From NCBI RefSeq assembly GCF_001280125.1, contig NZ_LGEG01000262.1:1-33771 (forward strand): DNA of 33,771 nt, written 5' to 3'. A program made the position numbers and the translations under genes. The number at the start of each line of letters is the position of its first letter. Within the stretch, counting starts at the first letter, position 1. Source of the DNA: Streptomyces sp. NRRL F-6492. Its GTDB lineage: Bacteria; Actinomycetota; Actinomycetes; Streptomycetales; Streptomycetaceae. Under the pieces are notes generated by a model. The model was not told the origin of the DNA. It saw only the letters and a list, made by a program, of their open reading frames with translations, and made no database searches. Of the stretch, positions 15,998-23,409 are shown piece by piece.

Positions 15998-16875
15998 CCG
16001 CACAGCCAGTCGCCGAGCCCAAGGCGTACGCGACCGCCCTCCCCTCATCCACCCGGTTCCACCACCTCCTCATCGCCGAGTGGATCAAACTGTGGTCGCT
16101 GCGTTCCACCTACTGGGTCCTCGGAATCGGCCCCCTGGCCGTCATCGGGATCAACGTGAACTCCGCTCTGTCGAATGCCGACCGACTGGCGCATCAGCCC
16201 GAACTGCCGACCGCTCCACCGCCGGGGCTTTCCGAGCTGCCGCAGACGCTGTTCGATCCCCTGGGGTCCGCCTTCGTCGCCCCGGCCTGGCAGCTCCTCA
16301 TGGTCATCGCCGGCAGTGTCGGCGCCATCGCCGTCTTCGGCGAATACACCAGCGGACTGATCCGCACCACCTTCGCGGCCGTTCCCGCACGCCGTGCGGT
16401 GACGACAGCCAAGACGACCGTCGTGACGGCCGTCATGCTCGTCCTCGGCACGGTCACCGCCGGGACCTCGTTCGGCGTCACCCAGGCGATCCTGCGGGAT
16501 CACCACGGCATGTCCATCAGCGACCCCGGCGCACTGCGGGCCGTCGCCGCCTCCGCACTGCTCGCACCGCTGTGCGCCCTCGTCGGCATGGCCCTGGGCA
16601 CACTCATCCGCCACGCCGCGGGCACCATCGTGGCTGTCGTCGGCGTGCTCCTGCTGCTGCCCGCCCTGTTCATGGGCGAGACCTATCGGTGGGTCAAGGA
16701 GATCGGCAACGCGATGCCGCTCACCGCGTGGCGAGCTCTCGTCCAAAACCCCGGACGGGACTACGGCGTGGACAAGTACCCGGTATCGGTCACCGAGGGG
16801 TGGATCGTGTTCGGGGCGTGGTCGCTCGTCGCGGCGGTCGTCGTCGTGACCGTCGCGCACCACCGCGATGTGTGA
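15994..16875 (+). CDS. ABC transporter permease, ABC-2 type
   Basis: A 293-residue membrane subunit with about six helices. It begins in the cytoplasm (FHHLLIAEWIKLWSLRSTYW, the usual ABC-2 entry motif before helix 1) and has a large loop (residues 60-95). Helices follow from LLMVIAGSVGAIAVFGEYTS to LVAAVVVVTVAHHRDV. The conserved FGEYTSGLIRTTFAAVPARR segment is typical of Streptomyces BcrB-like permeases. ATG 15994 overlaps the ATPase stop and has AGGAG at 15982-15986. Together they should export a peptide- or lipid-like compound; the substrate is unknown. Confidence 0.9.
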   Translation: MTAQPVAEPKAYATALPSSTRFHHLLIAEWIKLWSLRSTYWVLGIGPLAVIGINVNSALSNADRLAHQPELPTAPPPGLSELPQTLFDPLGSAFVAPAWQLLMVIAGSVGAIAVFGEYTSGLIRTTFAAVPARRAVTTAKTTVVTAVMLVLGTVTAGTSFGVTQAILRDHHGMSISDPGALRAVAASALLAPLCALVGMALGTLIRHAAGTIVAVVGVLLLLPALFMGETYRWVKEIGNAMPLTAWRALVQNPGRDYGVDKYPVSVTEGWIVFGAWSLVAAVVVVTVAHHRDV

Positions 16876-16897
16876 GCCGGTCCGGGCCGGGCCTCAC
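16872..16897 (+). terminator. weak hairpin after the ABC operon
   Basis: GTGAG...CTCAC with an internal CCGG/CCGG helix and small bulges; no T-tract. It starts at the stop codon of the permease gene. Confidence 0.35.
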
Positions 16898-17190
16898 TCA
16901 GTGCTGCATGTCCGTTTGCTGCAGCCCTACGAGAACTGGGCCAACGAAGCCCCCTGTCCTCCCCACGGCTACCGCGCGGGAAAGAGGCGGCGGAAAGAGG
17001 CACCCGCGCGTGACCGGCTTGACCGCTGGGGGTGACCTGCAGAAATGAGCGGTGTCCGTTTTGCCTGGATCCCGTCTGGAGTCACGCCTCCGGCCCCCGC
17101 CGGGGAGAGCAAGTCCCGGTCGAAAGATGGCTTGCCCCTCCTGTCTCGGGCTTGCCCAAGGGGCCGTGGGCAAGCCGGGGACGGTCACAG
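16898..17190. other. no gene recognised; one strong hairpin
   Basis: Open frames on both strands lack coding bias. The stretch is rich in CTTGCCC/GGGCAAG words, including the hairpin at 17149-17176. It lies beyond the 3' end of the replication-relaxation pseudogene, so it may be remaining plasmid-type DNA (inference). Confidence 0.45.
17149..17176. repeat. 10-bp-stem hairpin in non-coding DNA
   Basis: GGCTTGCCCA (17149-17158) pairs perfectly with TGGGCAAGCC (17167-17176) around an 8-base loop. A related word, TGGCTTGCCC, occurs about 20 bases earlier at 17128-17137. Confidence 0.6.
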
Positions 17191-17199
17191 CGGCTTGAC

Positions 17200-17779
17200 C
17201 GGGCCCGTATGGAAACCCGGCAAGCCGCACCTCGCCGCGCCTTCGGCAGCGCAGTCAGAGTGCGGCGCTCCTCACCGCGGCCGTTGCCGACGACCCGCCA
17301 CACTGGCTGGTCGGCCCCCTCCGTCATCAGCAGGGGTGGAGTCGCGGGCGCCCCGATGAGCCGGTAGCTCACACCCCCACCCGGCGGGCCCTCTCGCGGA
17401 AGGCGGCATCCCTCGTCGCCGGAGCCACGCGGCGCGGGGCAAGGCCGGGGCGAAGACGAACAGCACCGGCAGGAAGAACCGCTCCAGGGACGGGCCGGCA
17501 CAAGTCTTCTGCCAGTGGGAGCGCGGGACACCGGCGGGCGTTACCGCGCCCGACAGCGGGCATGCCCCGGCAGGCGTCGTAGTACTCCAGCTGGACGGCG
17601 AGGCGGGCGCAGGGGGTGTCGCGGTCGATCTCCACGAACACGCTCGTCCCATCGCCAAGGAGCACCATGCCGCCGGGCACGAAGTTCTCGGCCGGGGCAG
17701 GACGGGCGATCTCCACCCGTCAGTCCACGTGATCGGCAACTTCGGCGTGGCGGAAGGCGATGACGGTGTCGACCGCTGA
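17200..17779 (-). pseudogene. replication-relaxation (Replic_Relax) family pseudogene
   Basis: Rebuilt across frames, the minus strand reads SAVDTVIAFRHAEVADHVD, a TGA stop, then RVEIARPAPAENFVPGGMVL and TSVFVEIDRDTPCARLAVQL. Next comes HWQKTCAGPSLERFFLPVLF, then VFAPALPRAA, then (another frame) VSYRLIGAPATPPLLMTEGA and QPVWRVVGNGRGEERRTL. The FVEIDRDT-x-x-(A/E)RLA-x-(K/Q)L-x-YY block followed by FP-VLFVF matches the core of Streptomyces replication-relaxation proteins from conjugative plasmids and integrative elements. The in-frame TGA probably replaced TGG, and at least three indels follow. The N-terminal winged-helix part is absent, cut off before the ArsR promoter. It indicates former plasmid/ICE DNA. 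Confidence 0.6.
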
Positions 17780-17813
17780 CGGACGACCTTCCCCGAAGGG
17801 CGCCGTTTTCGCC

Positions 17814-17843
17814 TTGATAGGCAAGTCATCACTTGCCTACCTT
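17814..17843 (+). promoter_or_regulatory. promoter of the ArsR-VOC operon (leaderless)
   Basis: TTGATA (17814-17819), an 18-base spacer, then TACCTT (17838-17843). The predicted start is about 17850, the G of the GTG start codon. The -10 box is identical to that of the MFS promoter at 3520. Confidence 0.65.
17818..17839. promoter_or_regulatory. ArsR-type operator
   Basis: TAGGCAAGT (17818-17826) and ACTTGCCTA (17831-17839) form a perfect 9-bp inverted repeat around CATC. It fills the spacer between the -35 and -10 boxes, so a bound repressor would exclude RNA polymerase. Confidence 0.8.
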
Positions 17844-17849
17844 GTGGTT

Positions 17850-18152
17850 GTGGCCGACGACCTTTTCAAAGCTTTGGCCGACTCCACCCGCCGAACCATC
17901 CTCGACGTGCTCGCAGAGAAGTCCGGGCAGACACTCTTCGAGATCTGCTCACGACTGAGCGTGAGACATCAGCTCGGCATCTCGCGTCAGGCGATCTCCC
18001 AGCACCTCGCCGTGCTGGAGACCGCCGGGCTCGTCGAGACCAGGCGGGAGGGCCGCTACAAGTTCCACGACCTGAACACGGCGCCGCTGGGGCAGATCGC
18101 CAAGCGATGGCCCGCGCCCGACGCCCCCGGACCAGAGAAGAGCACTCCATGA
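17850..18152 (+). CDS. ArsR-family repressor
   Basis: A 100-residue winged-helix protein (VADDLFKALADSTRRTILDV ... SRQAISQHLAVLETAGLVET, then the wing RREGRYKFHDLNTAPL). There are no CxC metal sites, so it is a non-metal, SdpR-like member. The longer open frame upstream reads through the promoter and operator and cannot be the start. GTG 17850 fits the predicted transcription start. The stop overlaps the ATG of the VOC gene (ATGA), so both are co-translated. Autorepression through the operator at 17818-17839 is the obvious model; the inducer is probably a substrate of the VOC protein (inference). Confidence 0.88.
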   Translation: MADDLFKALADSTRRTILDVLAEKSGQTLFEICSRLSVRHQLGISRQAISQHLAVLETAGLVETRREGRYKFHDLNTAPLGQIAKRWPAPDAPGPEKSTP

Positions 18153-18541
18153 AGATCCACCTGACCAGCATCTTCGTCGACGACCAGGCGAAGGCCCTGG
18201 ACTTCTACACCGAGATCCTCGGCTTCGTGAAGAAGCACGACGTCCCGCTGGGAGGCGAGGCCCGGTGGCTGACCGTGGTCTCGCCCGGCACGCCCGACGG
18301 CACCGAACTCCTCTTGGAGCCCGCCGGCCACCCGGCCGTCAAGCCCTACCGCGACGCGCTCGCCGAGGACGGCATCCCGCTCGCCCAGTTCGCCGTTGAC
18401 GATGTGAAGGCGGAGTACGAGCGCCTGAGCGGCCTCGGTGTCCGCTTCACCCAGGAGCCCCTGGAAGCGGGCCCCGTCACCACCGCCGTCTTCGACGACA
18501 CCTGCGGCAACCTGATCCAGATCGCGACACAGCCCCAGTAG
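18149..18541 (+). CDS. VOC (glyoxalase/bleomycin-resistance/dioxygenase) family protein
   Basis: A 130-residue protein with two beta-alpha-beta-beta-beta modules. The first starts MKIHLTSIFVDDQAKALDFY and ends TELLLEPAGHPAVK. The second is PLAQFAVDDVKAEYERLSGL ending TTAVFDDTCGNLIQIATQ. The paired-module layout forms one active-site cavity. Possible metal ligands are H4, E46-region residues and D/E near the C-terminal NLIQI strand. Members isomerise, dioxygenate or sequester small molecules. The ArsR partner suggests an inducible detoxification or resistance protein. Intact. Confidence 0.9.
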   Translation: MKIHLTSIFVDDQAKALDFYTEILGFVKKHDVPLGGEARWLTVVSPGTPDGTELLLEPAGHPAVKPYRDALAEDGIPLAQFAVDDVKAEYERLSGLGVRFTQEPLEAGPVTTAVFDDTCGNLIQIATQPQ

Positions 18542-18558
18542 GCGGTCAGCCTCGTGCG

Positions 18559-18586
18559 GGGTCCGGCCGCCGCAACGACCGGACCC
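18559..18586 (+). terminator. terminator hairpin after the VOC gene
   Basis: GGGTCCGG (18559-18566) pairs with CCGGACCC (18579-18586) around a 12-base loop, 17 bases after the stop. No U-tract. Confidence 0.55.
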
Positions 18587-18722
18587 TCGCTCCGGAACCC
18601 GTCAGCCTCGTGGCTGCACGACCGAGGGCGACCACCCATCCGGTGAGCGCGTACCGTCACTCACCTTTTCCGGCCGCGCGTCGTCAACCCGAGAGCCGGC
18701 CGCCTACCACCCGCTCCCGTCA

Positions 18723-18863
18723 TCAAAAGTTCCACTGTGCAGACAGCTGTCCACAGCCGGCACGAGCATCCCGAGAGAGCGTCGCCCACAGCCGGACCGC
18801 GTCGGTGATCTGCTTCGGACGCGCCGGGAGCTCCGGGGTGAGATCCGGGATCGGGTGGACCAT
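18723..18863 (-). CDS. small hypothetical protein (46 aa), possibly truncated
   Basis: ATG 18863 has GGAGG eight bases before it. It encodes MVHPIPDLTPELPARPKQIT then DAVRLWATLSRDARAGCGQL and a short end. The first 30 codons have strong Streptomyces bias, the last 16 do not (TCT, GAT, GCT, TTT). That suggests the natural C-terminus was replaced, perhaps by an insertion or deletion at about 18770. No family recognised. The rest of 18542-19095 shows nothing coding. Confidence 0.45.
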   Translation of the reverse strand: MVHPIPDLTPELPARPKQITDAVRLWATLSRDARAGCGQLSAQWNF

Positions 18864-19095
18864 GACGAGGGCCTCCGTACATCGGTGACCGGCTCTCCCA
18901 CCCTCGCGCTTCTCCCTCACAGTCAGGGCATGGCCGTCCGTTGTGTCCCGGTCGGTGCAACCGCAGCTTCGACACCCGGTCCACCCGGCGGGCCGAGCAC
19001 GAGGGAGTGGGTGGATTCCGCACGGCGGCCCCGCTCTCCACCGGGGTGGAACCCACCCGTGGAGGGGGCGCCTTCACGTCTCGGCGCGGTGGGAC

Positions 19096-19836
19096 TTACG
19101 GTTTGTGGGTCACCCAGAGCAGTTCCGCCGGCCAGTGGTGCGCCCAGTCGGGTGGGTCGGTTTCGTTGTAGCCGTTGGGTGTTCCGCGTTCGGGCCGCGG
19201 CTCGATGAGGTCGTCGATGACGAGACCCGCGCCGCACAGGATCCTGACCCAGTCGCCGTAGGTGAGCTGGTAACTGGTCGCGCCGTCGCCTTCGGCGATG
19301 GCGTTCAGCCCGAAGTAGTCCTTCTGCAGCGTCGTGGTCACGCGGCCGGCGGCTTCGTCGTAGCAGGCTTCGAACCACGGGCTGGCGACGTTGAACACCA
19401 GGCGCCCGCCTCGGCGCAGGACGCGTGCGGCCTGCGGGACGGCCAGGTGCGGGGGCGCCCAGCTGAGCCCGCCGAAGTCGCAGAACACCAGGTCGAAGCT
19501 GTCTGCGGCGAAGGGCAGTCGTTCGGCGGCGCCTTGCACCAGCGGGTAGCGGGCCGTTCCCGTCGCGCGGGCCGCTGCGGCGAGTTGGGCTTCGGACAGG
19601 TCGAACCCGACCACGATGGCGCCCTCGGCGGCGAGCACCCTGGACCACTGGCCGGCGCCGCAGCCGAGTTCGAGGACGCGCTTGCCGGTGACGTCGCCCA
19701 AGGCGCGCAGGTGCGCGTCGGGGATGGAGTACATGCCCCACAGCCGGGGCGCGGCGCCGATCTGCGGGTCGTGCGCGTGCTGGTAGGCGCTGCTGATCCG
19801 GTTCCAGAGACGCCGGTTGGCGGGGATGCTGTCCAC
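19096..19836 (-). CDS. class I SAM-dependent methyltransferase
   Basis: A 246-residue soluble enzyme. Motif I is VLELGCGAGQW (54-64), the acidic end of strand 2 lies in VVGFDLSEAQL, and the motif IV region is DLVFCDFGGLSW. Post-motif is VLRRGGRLVFNVASPW. The C-terminal part, with YGDWVRILCGAGLVIDDLIE followed by RPERGTPNGY, is typical of the Methyltransf_11 group acting on small molecules. GTG 19836 has GGAG seven bases upstream. It stands alone; the acceptor is unknown. Confidence 0.9.
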   Translation of the reverse strand: MDSIPANRRLWNRISSAYQHAHDPQIGAAPRLWGMYSIPDAHLRALGDVTGKRVLELGCGAGQWSRVLAAEGAIVVGFDLSEAQLAAAARATGTARYPLVQGAAERLPFAADSFDLVFCDFGGLSWAPPHLAVPQAARVLRRGGRLVFNVASPWFEACYDEAAGRVTTTLQKDYFGLNAIAEGDGATSYQLTYGDWVRILCGAGLVIDDLIEPRPERGTPNGYNETDPPDWAHHWPAELLWVTHKP

Positions 19837-20415
19837 GTGCCGACTCCAGCACTGCCTGCCGGGGCGGTCAACACGATAACGGTCCCGGCCGGCTCCCAGC
19901 TCGGTCCGGCCCTGACTCGGTCCACGGTCCGCCGGACGAGCCCTAGTGACCTGAGTCGGAGATAGCCTGGAACATCAGGATATTCATGTACATCAGGGCC
20001 GATTGCGAAATCCCCAGCTACAGGGCGTCCCTCCTCGTCGCGCCGGTGGTGAAGGGCTTGGCCTCACTCGACGTGGTCGGCGGGGCAGGCCGGCAGGCCT
20101 TGGGTGGAGGAGGGCTTTCGTGACGAAGGGAGCCGGTCTTCTCGTCCAGTGGTTCACCGAAGGTGGTGGTGGGGACACCGGCCGTGCCCCGGAGGGCGCA
20201 CGCCTGCTGGGTGGAGTGGCCCAGGAAGTGCATGGTCGGCACTGGCGGGACAGGCCGCCCGAGCAGGCCCGATCAGCCAAGGGGGCCGGTTAGCGGCAGC
20301 CGTGGGTCGTACGCCCGAACCGTCTGCTCCGATGCTCTCGTACTGCTGAGCGCGGCCGATGAGTATGCGGCTCCCGACCGGTCCAAGCTTGTGACGCTTC
20401 AGAAAGGACACCGCC
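19837..20415. other. long intergenic stretch, no certain gene
   Basis: A minus-strand frame at 20018-20242 (MPTMHFLGHSTQQACALRGT) has good codon bias and a LGHS tetrapeptide like the box-II region of tyrosine recombinases. The following HxxH/Y signature is absent, so I do not call it. CATCAGG occurs twice within 25 bases near 19975-19999 around an ATGTACAT palindrome. AAAGGA at 20403-20408 is the ribosome site of the next gene. Confidence 0.4.
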
Positions 20416-21021
20416 ATGCCGGAGCTTCTCGTCGATTTCATCACCTCCCTCGACGGCTACGCATCGGGAGAAGGCTGGCCCGGTTTCTGGGGCCTCGAGG
20501 GTCCGGAGTACCTCACGTGGCTCGGTGAGCAGCCCGAGGCCACCTACCTGATGGGAGCGAACACCTACCGATTGATGTCGGGCTTCGCCGCGGGCGAGGT
20601 TCCGAGTGGCCAAGACGAGTTCAGGCCCGAGGAGGAGGCGTCCGTCGACCAGCTCACGCAAGCCTCCAAGGTGGTGTTCTCCTCCTCACTCGAGGAGCCA
20701 CTGGCATGGGCCAATTCCACGCTCGTCCGCGACGATGCCGTCGAGGCGGCCCGCGCCATGAAGTCGAACGGCTCGGGACTCCTCAGCACGATCGGCAGCC
20801 TCAGCCTGTGCCGGTCCCTGCTGCGGGCAGGACTCGTCGACCGCTTCCGAGTCGTGATGTTCCCGGTGATCACCGGGGCCACGGGCGAGGAACGCATCTA
20901 CGACGGCTACCCGGACGTTGCCCTTGAGATGATCGAGCACCGCACCTTCGACGGCCGCATCCAGCTGGTCGAGTACAAGCCCCGCGTGCTCGAGCATCCG
21001 CCGCTCGGCCTCCCTGAGTGA
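20416..21021 (+). CDS. RibD C-terminal/dihydrofolate-reductase-like reductase
   Basis: A 201-residue protein of the RibD_C fold. It begins with the strand LLVDFITSLDGYASGEGWPG (substrate loop). Then come the cofactor-binding segments TYLMGANTYRLMSGFAAG and KVVFSSSLEEPLAWANSTLV. Next are NGSGLLSTIGSLSLCRSLLR and LVDRFRVVMFPVITGATGEE. Family members reduce a pyrimidine or other carbonyl with NADPH; most Streptomyces paralogues are uncharacterised. ATG 20416 has AAAGGA about eight bases before. A transposase remnant follows immediately. Confidence 0.87.
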   Translation: MPELLVDFITSLDGYASGEGWPGFWGLEGPEYLTWLGEQPEATYLMGANTYRLMSGFAAGEVPSGQDEFRPEEEASVDQLTQASKVVFSSSLEEPLAWANSTLVRDDAVEAARAMKSNGSGLLSTIGSLSLCRSLLRAGLVDRFRVVMFPVITGATGEERIYDGYPDVALEMIEHRTFDGRIQLVEYKPRVLEHPPLGLPE

Positions 21022-21072
21022 CGTCGCCCCGTCCGCCGGTCCGGACGGCCGCCAGGCCGACGCTGGCGGGCC

Positions 21073-21394
21073 GACGCCGGCGGGCTGGGCCAGGTCGCCG
21101 ACGAGCACCCCCGCGTCCGCAAGGTGCGGGTCGACGGCGGTTACCGAGAGCACCTCGCCGAGCGTGCCGCCGCCCTCGGCATCGACATGGAAATCACCGC
21201 CCGTAAGCCCGGCACCACGGAATTCATCCCGATCCCCGAGCGCTGGGCGGTCGAGCGGGTCTCACGGGTGGCTCATGCTCCATCACCGCCTCGTCCGCGA
21301 CTACGAAACCCCCGTCCGCTCCGAAGCCGTCATCCACCTCGCCATGACCGGCCTCATGGCCCGCCGCCTCACCAGCGAGAACACCATCTCCTGA
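21073..21394 (+). pseudogene. IS5-family transposase remnant (C-terminal half)
   Basis: The frame reads DAGGLGQVADEHPRVRKVRV then DGGYREHLAERAAALGIDME. Next are PGTTEFIPIPERWAVER and, after a one-base shift, SHGWLMLHHRLVRDYETPVR, SEAVIHLAMTGLMARRLTSE. This is the second half of an IS5-group DDE transposase, with the catalytic DGGY and the ERxxGWL-x-x-HRRLxRDYE region. The first half, including the first catalytic Asp, is missing and one frameshift breaks the rest. It starts just after the RibD-like stop and no terminal repeats were found. Confidence 0.72.
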
Positions 21395-21563
21395 CGCGAC
21401 CCGAAGAAGATCGCGGAACGTCTGATATCAGGATGAGACAGCGGTCGAAAGCGACCTTTGAAGGTCGTCTGGGCACTGCTCCTGCCCACGCGCATGTCAG
21501 GCTGGAAAAGCTCATTGCATGACGGCGGCGTACGGGCCGGGCCGTCTTCAGGTTTCGCGTCGG

Positions 21564-21938
21564 TCAGATGCGCCAGATGCGGATGCGGTCGGCGGCCTGG
21601 TAGACGTCGGTCTTGCCGGCCTGGATGTCGCGCACCAGGTCGACCATGGCGCCGTAAGGGGGGTCGATGCCTTCCCCGGAGGCGTGCATGTAGGCGGCGG
21701 TTACCTGGCAGGCGTACAGGCTGTTGCGGTACGGCAGCGGCTGCAGGCGGATCAGGGTGTGCAGGAGGGCGGCGGCACGCCAGGCCGGGTCGGGCTCGGA
21801 GGCGGTGGGGCGCGGAATGCGGGTCTTGTGGCGGGCCACGGCGGCAACGAGGGCGGAGTAGTCGGCGACGCTGACGTCTTCGGGTACGGCCTGCTCCTGG
21901 ACGTCCAGGAGCCAGGGGACGTCGATGTGGAGGATCAT
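21564..21938 (-). CDS. Fic/Doc-type toxin
   Basis: A 124-residue protein of the Doc group: MILHIDVPWLLDVQEQAVPE ... SALVAAVARHKTRIPRP ... AWRAAALLHTLIRLQPLPYR then NSLYACQVTAAYMHASGEGI. The canonical Fic motif HPFxxGN is degenerate (LQPLPYRN keeps only the final Asn), as in many Streptomyces Doc-like proteins, so kinase or AMP-transferase activity is uncertain. The ATG overlaps the antitoxin stop by one base (TGATG), a toxin-second operon. Doc phosphorylates EF-Tu in E. coli phage P1; that target is only an analogy here. Confidence 0.8.
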   Translation of the reverse strand: MILHIDVPWLLDVQEQAVPEDVSVADYSALVAAVARHKTRIPRPTASEPDPAWRAAALLHTLIRLQPLPYRNSLYACQVTAAYMHASGEGIDPPYGAMVDLVRDIQAGKTDVYQAADRIRIWRI

Positions 21939-22177
21939 CAGGCGGCGTCCACCCCGTGCTCCCGGCCGACAGGGGGGATCTCGTCGGGGAAGGCGTCGTC
22001 GAACTCGCTTCGGTGCGCTTCGCCCCAGGAGGCGGCGTAGCGGACGAACTGCCGGCGCCGACGCTCGCGCAGCGACAGGTCGTGGACGTACTGCTTGAGG
22101 GACTTGCCTTCGGCGGCCGCGGCGGCGCGGACCTCCTCCAGCTCCTCGTCGGTGAAGGTGACATTCAGAGACGGCAC
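21938..22177 (-). CDS. antitoxin of the Fic/Doc pair
   Basis: A 79-residue protein beginning VPSLNVTFTDEELEEVRAAA then AEGKSLKQYVHDLSLRER. The first 45 residues fit a ribbon-helix-helix DNA-binding fold. The acidic C-terminus (SEFDDAFPDEIPPVGREHGV) is the likely toxin-neutralising tail. GTG 22177 is chosen because similarity starts there; the frame is open far upstream without bias. The repeats at 22186-22203 are directly before it, so antitoxin or complex autoregulation is probable. Confidence 0.75.
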   Translation of the reverse strand: MPSLNVTFTDEELEEVRAAAAAEGKSLKQYVHDLSLRERRRRQFVRYAASWGEAHRSEFDDAFPDEIPPVGREHGVDAA

Positions 22178-22185
22178 ACTTCGAT

Positions 22186-22203
22186 GGTACCTACTTGGTA
22201 CCT
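22186..22203. promoter_or_regulatory. direct repeats GGTACCT, likely antitoxin operator
   Basis: GGTACCT occurs at 22186-22192 and 22197-22203, an 11-bp period that puts both on one DNA face. Each contains the palindrome GGTACC. Read on the minus strand, TACCAT ends seven bases before the GTG and could be a -10 box for a leaderless mRNA. Confidence 0.55.
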
Positions 22204-22355
22204 GAAAAGGGGGGTAAGGGACTCGCTCCCTCTTACGATCGCCCGGCGTACCGACGGCTGCATTCACCAGCCTCTCATCAGCCATCGCCGGATCCGTCTG
22301 CCCAGGCCAGTCCCAGAACGCCGGCCTCGCTGCCCAGAAGGACTGGCCAGGGGTC

Positions 22356-22508
22356 CTATGCGAAACCTGGGTCTGCCGGCAGAGAGCCCACGAGCAGCGG
22401 CCACTGCGGGCGGAAAGCTTCCTCGACCTCGACCGTGGCACTCCCAACGTACCCGCCGTTTTCCCATCCAAAAGGGTCAGCACGCGCGTCGCCGGTGCCC
22501 GAGACCAT
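22356..22508 (-). pseudogene. gene fragment cut by the insertion sequence
   Basis: A 50-codon minus frame ends GWENGGYVGSATVEVEEAFR then PQWPLLVGSLPADPGFA. It looks like the C-terminal part of a real protein. Its upstream side meets the IS end at 22511, and the ATG at 22508 has no ribosome site, so the front half is probably lost or displaced. Family not recognised. Confidence 0.4.
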
Positions 22509-22579
22509 AACTGATCGTTTCAGAATGAGTTCGACGCAGGGGATTGGTGGTCGGGTCTGGTGGCGGCAGAGTGGTGCGG

Positions 22580-23400
22580 GTGTCGGATGATCTTGTGCCT
22601 GATGACCTGTGGGAACGCATCGCCCCGCTGCTGCCACCCCGGCCTGCGCGGTGCCACCGGTATATCCGGGGCGTCTGCCGGCGGACGACCGTGCGGCTCT
22701 GCGGGGCATCGTTCGCGTGTTGCGCAAGAACGTGAGCCGGAGGGATGTACCCGCCGAGCAGACCGGGTGCAGTGGAGTGACGGCCTGGCGGCGCCTGCGG
22801 GGCTGGACCGAGGCCGGCGTCTGGCCCGCCTGCACGAAGTCCTCCTGACCGAACTGCGCAAGGCAGGTCTGCTGGACATGGACGACGCCGCGATCGACGG
22901 CTCGCGCATCAGGGCCCTGAAAGGGGGCTCACACCGGACCCTCGCCGGGCGGCCGCGCCCGGCCGGGCAGCAAGCACCACCTGGTCGCCGACCGGCACGG
23001 CACACCTCTCGCCGTCTCGCTGACCGGCGGAAACAGGCACGATGTCACCCAGCTGACCCCCTTGCTGGACGCGATCCCCCGCATCCGAGGACTGCGCGGG
23101 AGACCGCGGCACCGGCCGGGCCGACTGTTCGCCGACCCCGGCTACGACTACGACTACGACTACGACAAATAACGCCGCATCCTGAGGACCCGCGGCATCA
23201 CACCCACGATCGCCCGCCGAGGTGTCCCGCACGGCTCCGCGCTCGGCAGGACCCGCTGGGTCATGGAACGGACCTTCGCCTGGCTCCGCCAGTTCAAACG
23301 CCTGCGGATCCGCTACGAGATGCGCGCCGACCTCCACCTCGGCCTGCTCCGACTCGCCTGCAGCATCATCTGCTTGCGACGACTCCGAACCTCATTCTGA
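22580..23400 (+). pseudogene. IS5-family transposase, frameshifted and interrupted
   Basis: It starts VSDDLVPDDLWERIAPLLPP. The protein must then be followed across frames: GRLPADDRAALRGIVRVLRK, CSGVTAWRRLRGWTEAGVWP, RLHEVLLTELRKAGLLDMDD, AAIDGSRIRALKGG (first catalytic Asp), KHHLVADRHGTPLAVSLTGG, NRHDVTQLTPLLDAIPRIRG, LFADPGYDYDYDYDK, a TAA stop at 23170, then LGRTRWVMERTFAWLRQFKR and IICLRRLRTSF. At least three indels plus one stop make it inactive. The normal GYDYDK segment is expanded by the hexanucleotide repeat, which also sits next to the stop. Confidence 0.85.
23143..23166 (+). repeat. (TACGAC)4 in the transposase gene
   Basis: Four perfect copies encode Tyr-Asp repeats. From memory, related transposases have about two Tyr-Asp pairs at this site. 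The same unit forms the last 30 bases of the window. Confidence 0.9.
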
Positions 23401-23409
23401 AACGTTCAG

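Larger units (their letters stand above)
22511..23409 (+). mobile_element. 899-bp IS5-group insertion sequence with 19-bp ends
   Basis: The left end CTGATCGTTTCAGAATGAG (22511-22529) and the reverse complement of the right end (23391-23409) agree at 18 of 19 bases. The transposase stop lies inside the right repeat. The flanks (…ACCATAA and CAAGTGCC…) show no obvious target duplication. The element carries one decayed transposase. It separates a minus-strand fragment from a plus-strand fragment. Confidence 0.8.

Noticed and set aside
16898..17367. short open frames on both strands after the ABC operon
   Set aside because: No codon bias, ribosome site or family pattern; treated as non-coding.
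18923..19852. 309-codon minus frame overlapping the methyltransferase
   Set aside because: It is a shadow in another frame; the 246-residue methyltransferase has all motifs and a ribosome site.
20018..20242. minus frame with LGHS, possible tyrosine-recombinase tail
   Set aside because: Only the tetrapeptide fits; the preceding Arg box and following Tyr are missing.
22516..23404. reading the IS as intact and active
   Set aside because: Although the ends are nearly perfect, the transposase needs at least three indel repairs and has a TAA at 23170.
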